NCBI GenBank assembly: GCA_029339505.1
Contig: JAQISU010000070.1
Coordinates: 1,793,501 to 1,857,500 of the forward strand
Source of the DNA: Unio delphinus
Taxonomy: Eukaryota; Mollusca; Bivalvia; Unionida; Unionidae
Length of the DNA stretch: 64,000 nucleotides
Direction: 5' to 3'
Shown: piece after piece, positions 51,960 to 64,000 of the stretch
Layout: each line of letters starts with the position of its first letter
Numbering within the stretch: the stretch's first letter is position 1
Translations under genes and position numbers: made by a program
Notes under the pieces: generated by a model
Database searches by the model: none
The model's input: only the letters and a program-made list of their open reading frames with translations
Told to the model about the DNA's origin: nothing

Positions 51960-52170
51960 AAATACAAGAACGGATTGTAGTAAACTAAGCTCGATTGTCA
52001 TAAAGCGAAGGAAGAAAACCAAATACAACCTTATGCAGAAGAAAATGAGAAAGTAAACAAATACAGTTATACTAAAACAAATGTAACTAAAAAAAAAGAA
52101 ATACAGTTATCGTTAGAGAAAGCGGAGATAGAGACAGAAACGTTAGAAAGAAAAGCAATGAATGATTAGT
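51960..52170 (+). pseudogene. gag remnant, 5' part (same family as window start)
   Basis: Purine-rich sequence like 100-360 of the window (GATTGT, AAGCTC, long AAA/GAAA-rich helix-coding stretch). It is cut off before the SCAN-like segment, which resumes at 58760. Confidence 0.35.
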
Positions 52171-53084
52171 TGGATTTAAAGTGAAACCGGCCACTAGGGT
52201 CATATGTTCACTATTTTGCACTGCCAATTATTTACATGGCAGTGATTTAATTTATCCAGGAAGATGGATTCGTGCCACATCTTCCTGGCGTTTATGCGCA
52301 CAGAGTGCGCTATTTAATTTGGTCTTCATATCATACCCTTAAAAAGGGGCTAATGATGTGAATGTTAGACCTGGGTGAGTGGGAATAGACCCACCACGCA
52401 CTCAACCTATCGACCAATCGAAAGTACGTACGCTTATTCCAAATTCAATCCAGTTTTTCTAGTGGATTTCCCTATGCCAAAATTGTGTAAGCCACCGATG
52501 CAATTCATCAAATGGTAAGAGTTGAAGAATTAAATTACGTTCTAATCTATGCCAATCTTCTAGTACAAAAGTGTACATATTATATGGCCCTAACAATTTC
52601 TTTTGCTGATATGACTAAACGTCATTTGAAAGGTAGCCAGTGTCAGAGAGGATTATATTGTTAATTTTGAGCGGTGGGTCCAAAAATGATCAAGTTAGGC
52701 TTTTTGGATAGAGCTTGTCAAGGAGGGTTTCCGTAACCAAGTGGAAGACCCAATTAAAACAATGAAAGACAATATCCCTAAAAAGGACTTTTTTCCGGAG
52801 AATCCCATAATCACTTCTTAGTGACCGATTATCCATCTGCTCCTGTGGTTGGTCCCTGTATACTTCTTGAGTGTCTTGTTTGACCCTGTACTCACTCGAT
52901 GATTCCCTGTATACATCTTGGCTGTCTTGTTTTGGATTCTTACCCTAAAACATCCCTGCTCACTTGTCAATTTGCTTCCGTATTTTTCCCTATCAATTTG
53001 GAATTCTTTGTGCTGTTTTGTGTAGAATATATAACCCCATATGACAACTGTTTGCATTGTTAGTTAATGCATGATGTTATTAAG

Positions 53085-53330
53085 TTACTACAAGGCCTGA
53101 TAGTTTTGGGGTTAACTATCTTTCTAGTGTATGAATTTGAAGTCATTTTTTAAATTAGCATATTTTTGGTTGCAACCTTGTGTTGCTGGGCCTGATAGTC
53201 TTGGATTTGAGACTACCTTATTTGATCTAATTTGGGGTCATAACCTATGCATATATGATCAGGTTTTTAGTTGCAACATTGTGTCGCTGGACCTGATAGT
53301 CTTGGTTTTGAGACTACCTCATACACACTA
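53085..53330 (-). repeat. Tandem repeats in LINE 3' UTR (~110 bp unit)
   Basis: GGCCTGATAGT and GAGACTACCT blocks recur, with GTTGCAACxTTGTG repeated before the last two. Confidence 0.7.
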
Positions 53331-53617
53331 GTTAGGACCATAGTTAGGGGCGCGTGTTAGTGGTTATACTTTAACCACAGCGGTATCGCGTTTTTTAGGG
53401 GCCTATCATATCTTCGTAATATTAAACTCAGTTATGAGATGTTGACAATGGGGTAATATAGAAGGAAGAATTTAGAAGCATAAGAGAAGAAAAGAGGTAA
53501 GACGCTAGCTTTATTGATTGTATAACTGGTAGTTAATATAACGTTTGATGTTTATACCTTTATGTATTTCTTTTATTTTAGGTTTACTTTTATTGTTCCA
53601 TGTTATTTTATCATTCC

Positions 53618-53875
53618 ATTAGGTTTAGTTGCTGTGGAGCCGCCATGGGAACGTAATACCCAGCGTAGTGTAGGTGGGCTCTCTTAAGAGATAACGAGTC
53701 TCTTTTGGCCCCTTTTCGCTTCCATCCCTCGTAACGATATTATTTTCCTTTAGGTTAGGTTGCTCTGGAGCCGCCATGGGAACGTTATACCAGCTTAGTG
53801 TAGGTGGGCTCCCTTAAGGGTAACGAATCCCATTTGGCCCCGTACGCTTCCCTCCCCTTAGAACAATATTATTTT
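53618..53875 (-). repeat. Two ~130-bp direct repeats in LINE 3' UTR
   Basis: GGAGCCGCCATGGGAACGT, then GTGTAGGTGGGCTC and GGCCCC, occur twice (starting ~53625 and ~53755). Confidence 0.8.
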
Positions 53876-53939
53876 ATATGCATATTTAGATACCAGTAAG
53901 ACATTCACTTCACTTATGGATGATATGGTGTTATACTTA

Positions 53940-56900
53940 TATTCTATCCATTAGCCCTGTAGTTCTAAGAAATTCAATTATATTATAGTATGTTCTTTGA
54001 GTGTTTTTGTTGCATAATTGAATTATTTCTGGATATGTACTTGGTACGGCAAGTTCTAATTGTTTAGATATAAAAAGGTCTCTTTCTTTTTGCGTATTGT
54101 TACAGATATTGAATATATGGTACAGATCTTATGGTATGTTACAGTGGAAGCAGTTAATGTTGTGCGGAAAAGGTCCTATATAGTTTCCAAAACTATTAGC
54201 TAATTTTATTTCTCCAAGAATTATCCTATTTATTTTAGATTGTTCATAAATGCTGCACCTGGATATCAGGATATTTCTATTAACTTCTTTGACAATACTA
54301 TGTAAAAATCTCCCTTGTTTATTATGGTTCCAATCCTTTTGCTACTTTTGATTTATCAGTGTATAGATTAAATTGTTAATTTCCGTTGGACTATACTTTA
54401 GTGGCATGTAATTAGGTTCAGTGAGTTTACTCTTGGCTAATTGGTCAGCTAATTCATTGCTTTTTATGTCGATGTGAGATGGTATCCATAGAAACTCTAC
54501 TGTTATGTTTTGAGTATCGAGTATTTTAATTACTTGGTTAATTTGATTAAAAACGTTTTCTCTTGATTTAGTATTATTGCATTATATTGATTTTAGGACA
54601 CTTAGTGAATCTCTAATAATCAAGGTCTTATCTGGTTTATTTTCTAGTATCCATTTTAAAGATTCCAGGATGGCCCAGAATTCAGCTGGGTAAATGGAGC
54701 AGTGATCCGGTAGGCGGCTGCCCATTTTGATACTGAGTGCTGGAATGACCCAAGCCGCAGCTGTTTAAAGGGGTTGTTAATTTTGGAACCATCCGTGAAT
54801 ATAAGAGTATATTTTTTATATTGGTTGTTGATTAGTTCCATTGCAGCTGTTTTTAAATAATGTTGTTGATTTTCTTTTTTACCTTTGTCTATAAGGGAGA
54901 TGTTTACTTTAATTGATGTATTATTCCATGGATCTTTATCAAATATTTGGTTCGTTTCCACTTGGAATATATCTACTGGGAGTTGTAGATTTAATTCATG
55001 TACTATTTTGCCAAAGGATGACTTATTTTTAAGAGTTTTTCTAAAAGGAATTTTGCATTTGTTGATAACTACTAGAGTGTGGTGTGTTTTATTGTGGGTG
55101 GACAGTCGAGTTGCGTATCTCAACATGAGTTCCTGACTTCGAAGCTGTAATGGTGGTTCTCCTGTTAAGACCTGCAACTCTGCTGTAGATGTATATGGTA
55201 ATACCCTAGTTGCTATGAAAAGGCTTTCCTCTGTATTTTATCTAATCTCTTAAGTTGGGTTATGGAGGCCGTGTTGTAAATTTGGCATCCATAGTCGACT
55301 TTAGATATAATTATGGCCCTATATAGAGTCATTATTGTTTCTTGTTTAGCACCCCACTGGGTTCATTTGAGGCTTTTAAGTAAGTTTAAGTCAAGATTGC
55401 ACATTTTAACTAGGTCATCAATATGAGATACCTACGTTGGGTGTTCCTCGTAGTACATACCCAGAAATTTGGCTATTTTAACGAATTTAATTTGTTTATT
55501 TTGAATTTGGAGGTTGGGGTATAATATGTTTTTTTCTATAAGGTGAGAACAGTACAGCTACCGTTTTTTGGTGCGACAGTTTAAATCCCCATTTGTCAGC
55601 CCATTTACCAATGTTATTTAGACTTGTTTTCATTTCAGCCATATGAGTGTAGTTGAAGGGGTTTCCTGCTCTCCATAGTCCACTATCGTCTGCAAATTGT
55701 GATAATCCTATTAATAGTGAGGCGAGATTAGAGTCAAGATCATTAATCATGAGGTTGAAGAGGGTGGGGCTAAGGACACAGCCTTGGGGAGACCTATTTT
55801 CACGGGAGTGTTCTTCAGAAGAAGTAGCCCCTACGCTAGTTATAATTTTGCGGTCTGTTAAAAAGTTTTGTATAAAATTAAATATGCGACCAGTAATGCC
55901 ATAATGATTTAATTTGGCTATTAATCCTTTGGTCCACACCAGATCAAAAACTCTTTTTCAAGATCTATAAAAACCGCAATTAAGTTTCTATTAGTCCTCT
56001 GTTTATTAATAAATGCTAATTTAATGGCGGACTCCAATTTAATTAATTGATCCGTAGTAGATCTTTTATTTCTAAAACCACATTGGTTTGGAGATATCAA
56101 GTGTTTGAGTCTGTTAGTGATAATTGTTTCCGTGATTTTGCAGATATTGTAGGTAAGTGAAATTGGTCTATATGAGTTAATGTTATTCCTATCTTTGTTA
56201 GGTTTCAAAATGGGAATAACTATCGCTGTTTTCCATTTTTTTTGGGTAGCTCCCCTGTTTCCCAAATTATGTTTAGCATGTTTATTATTATCATAACCAT
56301 ATTGCTAGGTAGGTTTTTATATTATGTAACCTATTTGATCTTCCCCAGGTGAAGTTTCATGTTTGGATTTGAGTGCCTGGGATCGTTCATATATGGTAAT
56401 ATCTTTGTTGAGTGATTTATTTATGGGTCCCTGGTCTTGAAATAGATGGCAGAAGTTAATTTCAGTTTCAGTTCTGTGGTTCTGGAATTCAGTAGTGTGG
56501 TTAGTATTGCTGCTCATATTTTGAAAATGTTTTGTTAATGATTCAGCTTGTTCTTTCTGATTGCAGGTATTATTGATTTTTGGGGTGCCATTTATGTTCT
56601 TTCCCATTATGGCCCTGATTTTATCCCACACTTGCTTAGAGTTAGTTCTAAAATTAATACCCTTGCAGTATTTTTTCCAAGTTGTTTCTTTAGACTGCTT
56701 TTTTAGATATTTGAGTTTGTTATCAAAATTTTTGTACTCTTGGAAGTGAGTAGTAATATTTGATCTTTTAAATTTATTTAAAGCTCTAATTTTGTCCTGT
56801 CTAGTTCGTTTAATTTCTTCTGTCCACCATGGCACACTAAGTTGTCTTGGTTTTCCACTAATGTTGGGGATAGAGTTGGTGGCAGCTTGAGTTATGGCCC

Positions 56901-57752
56901 TAATTTGGTTATCATAGTAGATGTCAATATCTTTGGATTCTATATCTAACGGGCTAACATTATTGAGTATTTCCCGAAAAGTTTCCCAATCAGTTTTTGA
57001 GTAGTTCCACCTGGGTATTTTATCATTGAGTTCGCACTGAACAGTCAGCTGTAGAGTGGTGATTATTGGGAAGTGGTCGCTCCTCATGGGGTCAGATTGC
57101 TCCACCTCCCATTTAGCCACTTGTGCCAGTCTGGGTGTGCCTAGGGTGAGGTCAATGGCGGACAGGGTGCCGTCGACCGGACTAAGTCTGGTCTTAGCAC
57201 CATCATTAAGGATAATAAGGGTCGAGTCATTGATCAAATCTTCCACCCAGGTGCCCCTCCTATCCGTCACCTCTCCCCCATAGCTTATTATGGGCATTAA
57301 AGTCTCCACAGATGATAGCAAGCCCGGTCCCAATGATTTTGGTTATTTCTTTAAACGCTAATTTATGTTTATGCTAAGTACCCCCTCATGGGTCATATAC
57401 GTTTATGATTTGTAATTGGTGGTTTCCTTATTGACTAATAGGGATTGTATTTCTATTAGTGTGTTACTAATTTCCTTGGATGTTATAGGTAGTAGCGTAA
57501 CAGATGGTAGAGTGTTTTTTTTTTTTTATAAATATGGCTAAACCACCCCCTGACCTTCTCCTGTTGGATAGTATCCTTGTATTGATAGCAATGTTTTCGA
57601 ATTTGCAGAAGGTTTAATTTCTTGAATGCAAATGATGTCAGGTTTATAGCTAGAGTTAATTATTTTGAGTTTTTAAGTTCGTTAATATTTCCTGACAATC
57701 CTCTTGCATTCCATTGCCATATAATAACGTCCCTTTGAGTTGAATTAGCCAT
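53940..57752 (-). pseudogene. LINE ORF2: endonuclease, reverse transcriptase, RNase H (broken)
   Basis: The start is near 57752 (IIWQWNARGLSGNINELK opens the APE-type endonuclease). The endonuclease end has SDHFPIITTL (~57065). The reverse transcriptase shows KPNKDRNNINSYRPISL (~56195), RSPQGCVLSPTLFNL (~55775) and FADDSGLW (~55690). RNase H shows YTLIFTDGSK (~54800) and VEFLWIPSHIDIKSNELADQL (~54480). A final CxxC-H-C finger lies near 54140. Frame breaks lie near 57700, 57330, 56300, 55930, 55490 and 54650. RNase H after the RT points to the I/Nimb side of LINEs. Confidence 0.8.
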
Positions 57753-58735
57753 TTTTATTAGGGTCGTTTATTGTAATCTGGTGCTCAATTTGGGTGCAAA
57801 CATTATTGATTGATGATAGAATAATTGTATGTGTTATAGTGTCAAAGTTGATATCCTCAATCAATTTGTTCAGTCGAGTGATGACGTCACCCAGTTCTTG
57901 GAATTTATCAGCCTGATGGTTTGCTTTGTTGGTATTGTTGTTATTGAGCCTATCGTTTGTTATGTTCAATGTGGGTCGCTTTATTTGTTTAAATAGGACG
58001 GCAATGTCAATTTTGTTTTTAGCTGTGTTATAATTGCAATGTTCTGTGTCCATTATACCTACTATGGCTTTTTCCCGTATTGTAGAGGGACAGGAAGGAG
58101 GTTGCGGTAAATGCGGGCCTCTACAGTTAGCACATTTTGGAATATCTCTTTTTACAATCCCCTTTATGGGGTCCCCCGCATATATTACACTTGGCCTCAA
58201 AATTACATTTAGCCTTGTAATGGCCCCAATGTTGGCACTTGGGACATAATCTTGGTTTATTTAAGTATGGTTCGATCCTATATCTGGTACCTACTTTTCC
58301 TAATTTAATTAATGTAGGCAGTGGGGTTGATGTTTCCAGTAGAGTGATGATTGTTTTGGTTTGTTTGTTTCCTAAGCGGTAATTTTTCAAAATTTGGTTT
58401 CCTCCTTCCTTTAACTGGTGCTCTATCTCCTGATTGTTTAGTACACCTAATATACCTGTTAATTTTAGTACTGATTTATAAGTGCACCTTTGTGGGATTT
58501 CATTTGTGGTGGTGGTGGCCTTCTTGGATTTTTTGTTATTGTTGTCAGTATGAACATTAATAGAGCTTTGGAGCTGTTTATGGGGTTTTACGGTAACTGG
58601 GATACCACAGAGCTCTTGGATTTCAAGGTATTCTGCTACTTGGCCCCTTGTACAACAATGTAGGATGATATATTGTTGATTCGGCCTAATTATTTGGCAC
58701 TGTCCTGGGTGAAGTTTAATTATGGCTCTGTCCAA
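57745..58735 (-). pseudogene. LINE ORF1: gag-like zinc-knuckle protein (one frameshift)
   Basis: Open from MDRAIIKLHPGQ (58735). An RRM-like basic part leads to Cys-knuckles CPKCQHWGHYKAKC and CNICGGPHKGDC, then a frameshift near 58150 and a third knuckle CANCRGPH. Ends at 57745, overlapping the ORF2 start. RNA-binding chaperone of the retrotransposition particle. Confidence 0.75.
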
Positions 58736-58759
58736 GCTGTTATTGGTTCAGTTGTAAAA

Positions 58760-59175
58760 TTTAGATGTTTTACTCTTGAGACAGAGCGACGAAAAACAAA
58801 TGCAGTTGGAACAAAGTGAGTGAATATCAATTTAAATTAAACGAAATGTACCTGCCAATTGGTAAGCAAGTTTATACTTTAAATCCAAATTTGTTTTGAT
58901 CTTGTACAAAATGTTAGGTTAGTGCCCGCTTTCCGAGAAAGAGAAGTAGACAAATAGTGTAGCCGGTTTGAAAACGTTGCAGAAAACTTGAAATTGCCAT
59001 GATAACAGTTATGATAATTTGTAGCCCTTTGTAATGCTATTCATATTTCCAATTCACTGTCGATTAACCAATACAATGACTATGATGCGGTTAAGGATTC
59101 CATTTTAAAGGGTTATGGGTTAGTCCCTGAAGCTTATCAGAAAAAGTTCAGAAACTATCAAAAAAAATGAATAAA
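58760..59175 (+). pseudogene. gag remnant, SCAN-like part
   Basis: Reads as VPAFREREVD, then (after decay) YDAVKDSILKGYG(L)VPEAYxKKFRNYQK (59070-59165), typical of the N-terminal gag region of some invertebrate Ty3/gypsy elements. Homologous to 440-680 of the window. Confidence 0.55.
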
Positions 59176-61380
59176 CTCCTATTGAATTTGTTAGAGAGGC
59201 AACATCCGTACGTGATGAACACTCTCAAACAGGAATACTCGAACAAATGACTTCAATATTTGACGAAGCATGAGTTCTTACTGTCCATAAAAAATGACTA
59301 TGGGGTCTTCCTTCATATTACCAAGAAACAGTGGCTATTGAAAACATCGGAAACTCCAAGTATGTCACCAAATTTGCCCTTCAGAATGGAGTCTTTTCCA
59401 ATTCCACTAACGGACAGAAACAGAAATTTCGACACTCCTGACTTCAGATAGACTTTCCCAACATAATGTAAATCCGTTTGGGATGTAATATCGCGAAAAG
59501 AATTTTGTTTTCAACTCCTCATGACCAACGTTCTCTCTAAGCTGCTCATACATCCCAGCTGAATTGTCAATCCAACATTAAGGTTTGTTCGTCTCCCTAA
59601 TGTATGCACAAAGCAGCGAGCATTGCGCGTACATCTACCATTCCCTTAGAGGGAATGATACTAAGGGAATGATGCACATGACTATGATCAACTCTGGTCT
59701 AGACAATTGTGATGCTTGCCTCGATGATTTTATAATTTACAACAACTGGTATGATGCAAAGACCTGATTACTTATTAAAGAATTACTGAATTTGTCTGTT
59801 TCCAATGACTATTTTAAAGCATTAGTGATATCTTGAACTGAGTATAACATTTTCTTTATTATTTATTTAACAAGTCAGCTTCTTCTGTATAAAACAAAAC
59901 TAATTACGCCAGATAACCCATCATATCCGTATTACATTTCGAGAGGAGAGGAATCAAGTATTATACTGGGAAATATACAATTATGTAATAACCAAAATAA
60001 GTATTTATAGAGCAAAACGGGAAATCCAGTGTTGTAATTGTAAACGGGTGTTAGCTATTCGATCTGACATGGTGTATCTTAGTTTCCAAACAATACCAGT
60101 ACAAATCACTATTTGCTGAGACGTTTTTCTGTATCGATATTGGTAATTCGGACGATATAGGCAAATATTGTCCTGATACGGGTCCATTTTATCTTCCTCA
60201 ACTTCCCCATACTTTTCATTTTAATCTTTGAATATGTTTTTTCGATATAGTTGGATGTTCATAGCTTATTTACCATTTTAATACAACAAATGTGTGTATG
60301 AGTGAAAATGTGTTTTTCTGGGCAACGATCTAAAAACATTAGGGGTCACCTGAGGTAAATAGAGGGAATTAATTTTAGGCTTCGATGTTGAAAATATTAT
60401 ATCTATAAGTCTACCATGAGTATGCGCTTTTTTATTAGAACATGAATTGTAATGTTTACCAATGAAATATATTTAACACACAAATGACCAAACACCAAGT
60501 GTAACTCTTTGCAGGTATCAATTTTAAACTTTGGAACTTTATTGCCTCCCCTTCAACATATTAACTTTTATAATACGTCGTAAAGGCTTGCCTAGAAGTG
60601 CAACCATTTGCATGTATCAAATTTAGTATTTTTTTCTGACAAGCCAATCGACGTAACCATACTACTGGAACATTTGTCTAAGTCTACATATTTATCTTTC
60701 TTTAGATTCGGGGGTGGGGGTGGTGGCTACCACAGTCTGTACAAATGTATGTTATTATCCAGTCTATCTTATGTCAATACAATTGTCTTTCTCCGATTAC
60801 ATTGTAATTTGGGTATCTACTGTAATTACTTAACCTCTGCAGGACCGCTATTGCATAATAGGTCCAACATGTCCTAACTACGTGTCGTGAGAGGCGATTA
60901 AGTAGAGGCACCCTGTTTGCCGTGTGTTGCATCCCATGTCAGTGGAGGAAAGGATCACGGTAGTTGAGCAGAGGCCGTATAATGCAATACACTGCTTTTT
61001 ATTATAGACGTGTGGTCGAGATTGAACCTGTATCGATAAATCTGAAGATAATTTCCACGCTACACCGTTATACAATCAGATGCTAGCAAACCGCTTTCCT
61101 GACTGTCTCTGTTTGGGATTAAAAAGACATTTACGGGCACACCAAACGATATTAGAACATTCAACTCGGATTGCCTTCTTATTCAATGTGATAAAAGAGG
61201 TCAGACAAAAATATCAAGCAAATTATCAAAAAGGCATGTTAGCCGACATGGACGTACGGATACAAAATGCACGATCTGGATCCACAAGGCAGTCATCCCT
61301 CTTTCATTTCATATGTTCAATATACGAATAGGTTCTAAGCACATGCAATTAAATGAAAGACAATTACAACCAATGGTCAA
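59176..61380. other. No gene recognised
   Basis: AT-rich, scattered short ORFs without domains. Confidence 0.4.
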
Positions 61381-62800
61381 CAAGCTTCCAAATTGCTAAC
61401 GGTTTAAAATTTTAGAAATCAAACACTGTATGCCTGCAGTTGTGTCAGAGACGATGACATCAAAAAGAACGTAAACTCACGCTGAACCGAGCAACTATCC
61501 ATGTTGTTGAGGAAGCAAAGATGTAGGGGTTTTATCTTCGACGGCAAAATGACTTTTATTTCACACATTAAAAACTTAAAAGCTAAACGCTTGAAAATCT
61601 ACATCTACTTCAAGTATTGGCGCATACTAAATGGGCTAATGATAAAATTGTCATTGGAAATGTATATAGAAATTTTTTTTGCTTCCAACTGAACAAATGT
61701 TTGCGTTATTTATGGATCAGTCAAAAATTCATAAATGAACATGCTTGATCTTATTTATGAAGGAAATGACTTGATCTAGGAGCATTTAAGACCTACCTGT
61801 GTGAAAACTCTCCTCGCTGAACTGAACTATCCATCTTTATTTCATCGAAGAGAAATTATGTCCGCACATTATGATCTGTTAAGTTAAGATCAACCCCACT
61901 TAATTCTGCTGTTTTTCACTCCAAACACACAAACTTATACGAAAAATACCAAAACGACATACCATCCTTCGGCATTACAATGTCATCCATCCTTGACAAT
62001 AACAAATTGATCTTTCTAACAATCATAGGTCTTCCATCTCCTAGCTGGTTAAACCAAAAGTACTTGTCAAGCTACACAAAGAAAATAAGTCCAAGACAAA
62101 CCCTTCCCTCCACCACCACTCGTATCATGAACTCCCCACCAAATTTGAAAACTATACATGAATTTATATTGGTAGATAAATGAGGAAAAAGTTGCTGCAT
62201 CCTTTGTTAGTAAATAACAATTAGCACAACTTTGCTAACACAATGGCTCATCTATTTGTTCAGCTAAAGTCAAAAGGATAACGTTGGCTCTGAATATGAA
62301 CAACCAACGTAGTTTAAACAGCATCATCTACTCCGTTTCTCTATTATTACTTTAGTCACAACACAATAAACAAATAGAGCAGTCATTATTAACAAAACAT
62401 CCAGTTTTAAAATGAGTTGAGTACATCCCTCAATACAGTATACTGTTTGTTATCCTAGGAACCCTATGATTGTAAAATATCGTGTTTAAACAAATTATTA
62501 AAAAGTCTTTACACCAGACGTGGCATGGATCGTGGAATAATGCAGTGAATAATAAACTTCACGCCATCAAGTCAACCCTAGTAAAATGGACTGCTTCCTA
62601 CAAATGAATGTACCGTCCGTTAATTTTGTTTAATCTGTTTGCATTATCATATACCATTTACGAACCACGTGATCTGGAAGCTTTATATATTAGCCTTACC
62701 ATCTTACCGTTTTAATTCAACTTTTTGATTTTGATATCGCTGCTCGATATGAAACCTTTTTAAAAAAATTTAATAATTATACATATAATATTTTGTATAG
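61380..62800 (+). mobile_element. Decayed Jockey-like LINE fragment
   Basis: At 61525-61640 the plus strand reads FIFDGKMTFISHIKNLKAK, the post-catalytic segment of Jockey-type reverse transcriptases. Downstream fragments fit the rest: VCVIYGS at ~61700, EEKVAASFV (RNase H-like) at ~62185, and KRITLALNMN at ~62275. No open frame. Confidence 0.45.
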
Positions 62801-63244
62801 CGATAAATACCATACCGGTGATGGTGCGTCGTAAAATTACAATCGATCAATCAATTTTACTTACTGAGGATCACAGACAATTTTACTTAGATAGTTAGGA
62901 TGATAAAGCAGAAGATTCCATAAAGTAAAACAACTGTTTATATTTAAAAGCAGATTTTTCACATGTCCGATTGATGTTATGTCCAATATCTTTAGGGTTC
63001 GGTTATAGCAAGATAACATTAAACTTATGAACCTAATCTTCTTTGGTAAAAAGCATATGGCCGTTACAAATTTAGCCGAGGAATATTGATATATTTCGAA
63101 ACAATTAAACTAATACTTGAATAAATATTAAAGCCAATAACTCCATTTTTTTATGTCTGTCACCTCTATCCATGTATATATGATTCTTAAACATTCTTAC
63201 TCTCAGTTTCTTAGCTGTTTTCCATGGAATTGCCCAATTCACCA
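62801..63244. other. No gene seen
   Basis: AT-rich spacer. Confidence 0.4.
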
Positions 63245-63422
63245 GTGTATGTATGTATGTATGTATGTATGTATGTATGTATGTATGTATGTATGTATGT
63301 ATGTATGTATGTATGTATGTATGTGTGTATGTGTGTGTGCGTGCGTGCGTGCGTGCGTGCGTGTGTGTGTGTATGTATGTATGTATGTATGTATGTATGT
63401 ATGTATGTATGTATGTATATAA
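63245..63422 (+). repeat. (ATGT)n microsatellite with GTGC core
   Basis: ATGT units with a GTGC/GTGT centre (63322-63372). ORFs across it are artefacts. Confidence 0.95.
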
Positions 63423-64000
63423 TCATGTATGTATATATGTATCTTGTCTACTGGGGCAATTCATTCTTCCACAATTTGAATTTGCGGATCAGAATGGACT
63501 TTACTTATCTTTACTTATATCCGTACTAGTAATATCTTGTTGTTCCGTTCAATCTTGTGTTACGTGGTAGACTCGAATAAGCAGCAACATAGAAAGAAGT
63601 GAAAAAACAAGCTTATACAAATTTAACAAACAATTTATTGAGTACAAATATTTTTATAAAAGAAATTAAATAATCTTACGGATTTAGAGAATCAAGTCCA
63701 AAAATTAATCCAAAAAGAATTCACAATATTATCCACTACTGGAATTGCAAGAGTCCTGATAATAAAATGTCCTAATAGTTCCCGGTTCGAATCTTGATGA
63801 TGTAATCCAATATGGACGACGATGTTACGTGATGCAGTCAGTTTTAGTTTTATAATAATTCAAATGAGCACAAGTAATTTCTAGATAAATAACACAATAA
63901 ATTGCTCTTGATCCCAAACGAATTGAAATGATTTATACTCAAACAATAACACACACATCTTTGTATTCTAAAGCCCAGACTAACTACTGAACCGTTAGCG
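63423..64000. other. No gene seen
   Basis: No credible coding or repeat signal to the right edge. Confidence 0.4.

Larger units (their letters stand above)
52180..58755 (-). mobile_element. I/Nimb-type LINE (non-LTR retrotransposon)
   Basis: Two-ORF element on the minus strand. ORF1 has CCHC knuckles; ORF2 has endonuclease, reverse transcriptase, RNase H and a C-terminal CCHC-like finger. A long 3' UTR contains tandem repeats (53085-53330 and 53618-53875). Exact ends are not determined; the 5' end is near 58755. It appears to be inserted in a gag remnant, whose parts flank it. Several shifts and stops in both ORFs. Confidence 0.75.

Overview
This window looks like invertebrate animal genomic DNA. 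It is AT-rich, with long tetranucleotide arrays, a tRNA-derived SINE, a four-exon C-type lectin gene with phase-1 introns, non-LTR and LTR retrotransposon remains, and three copies of a Polinton/Maverick-type DNA virus-like element. A lophotrochozoan such as a mollusc is my guess; the sequence does not prove it.

Layout. 1-1183: remnant of an LTR-retrotransposon gag with a coding 24-residue repeat. 1189-34886: a complete 33.7 kb Polinton (outer element) bounded by ~350-bp terminal inverted repeats (TIRs) and a 5-bp target duplication CATGG. Nested in its integrase gene is a second complete 16.55 kb Polinton (inner element, 3059-19612) with its own ~280-bp TIRs and 5-bp duplication AAAGA. 34892-43100: host DNA with microsatellites, a SINE and a partial lectin-gene duplicate. 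43180-51339: C-type lectin gene (240 codons if spliced as proposed), with a decayed third Polinton (about 46.08-50.26 kb) in its last intron. 52-58.75 kb: a minus-strand I/Nimb-type LINE with gag-like ORF1, endonuclease, reverse transcriptase and RNase H, apparently inserted into another copy of the same gag family. 59-64 kb: mostly unrecognised DNA, a decayed second LINE and a microsatellite.

Both Polintons carry the same gene set. The replication/packaging module has a FtsK/HerA-type packaging ATPase, a zinc-ribbon phospholipase A2, a retroviral-type integrase, a large replicase, a Cys-rich zinc protein, an HNH endonuclease and two small convergent genes. The virion module has a coiled-coil protein, a small basic protein, the major capsid protein, a membrane-active core-like protein, an adenain-like protease, a repeat-rich fiber-like protein, a hydrophobic protein and a penton-like minor capsid protein. 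The replicase joins a divergent family B DNA polymerase, an SF1 helicase and a C-terminal HNH/zinc domain, unlike the stand-alone protein-primed polymerase of canonical Polintons. The virion module lies in opposite orientation in the two elements, and in the third relic it lies on the other side of the ATPase. A short motif with core AATTGAAA recurs 11-48 bases upstream of virion-gene starts and may be a late promoter. Most genes carry stops or frameshifts; the outer PLA2, protease and HNH endonuclease, and the inner ATPase, remain open.
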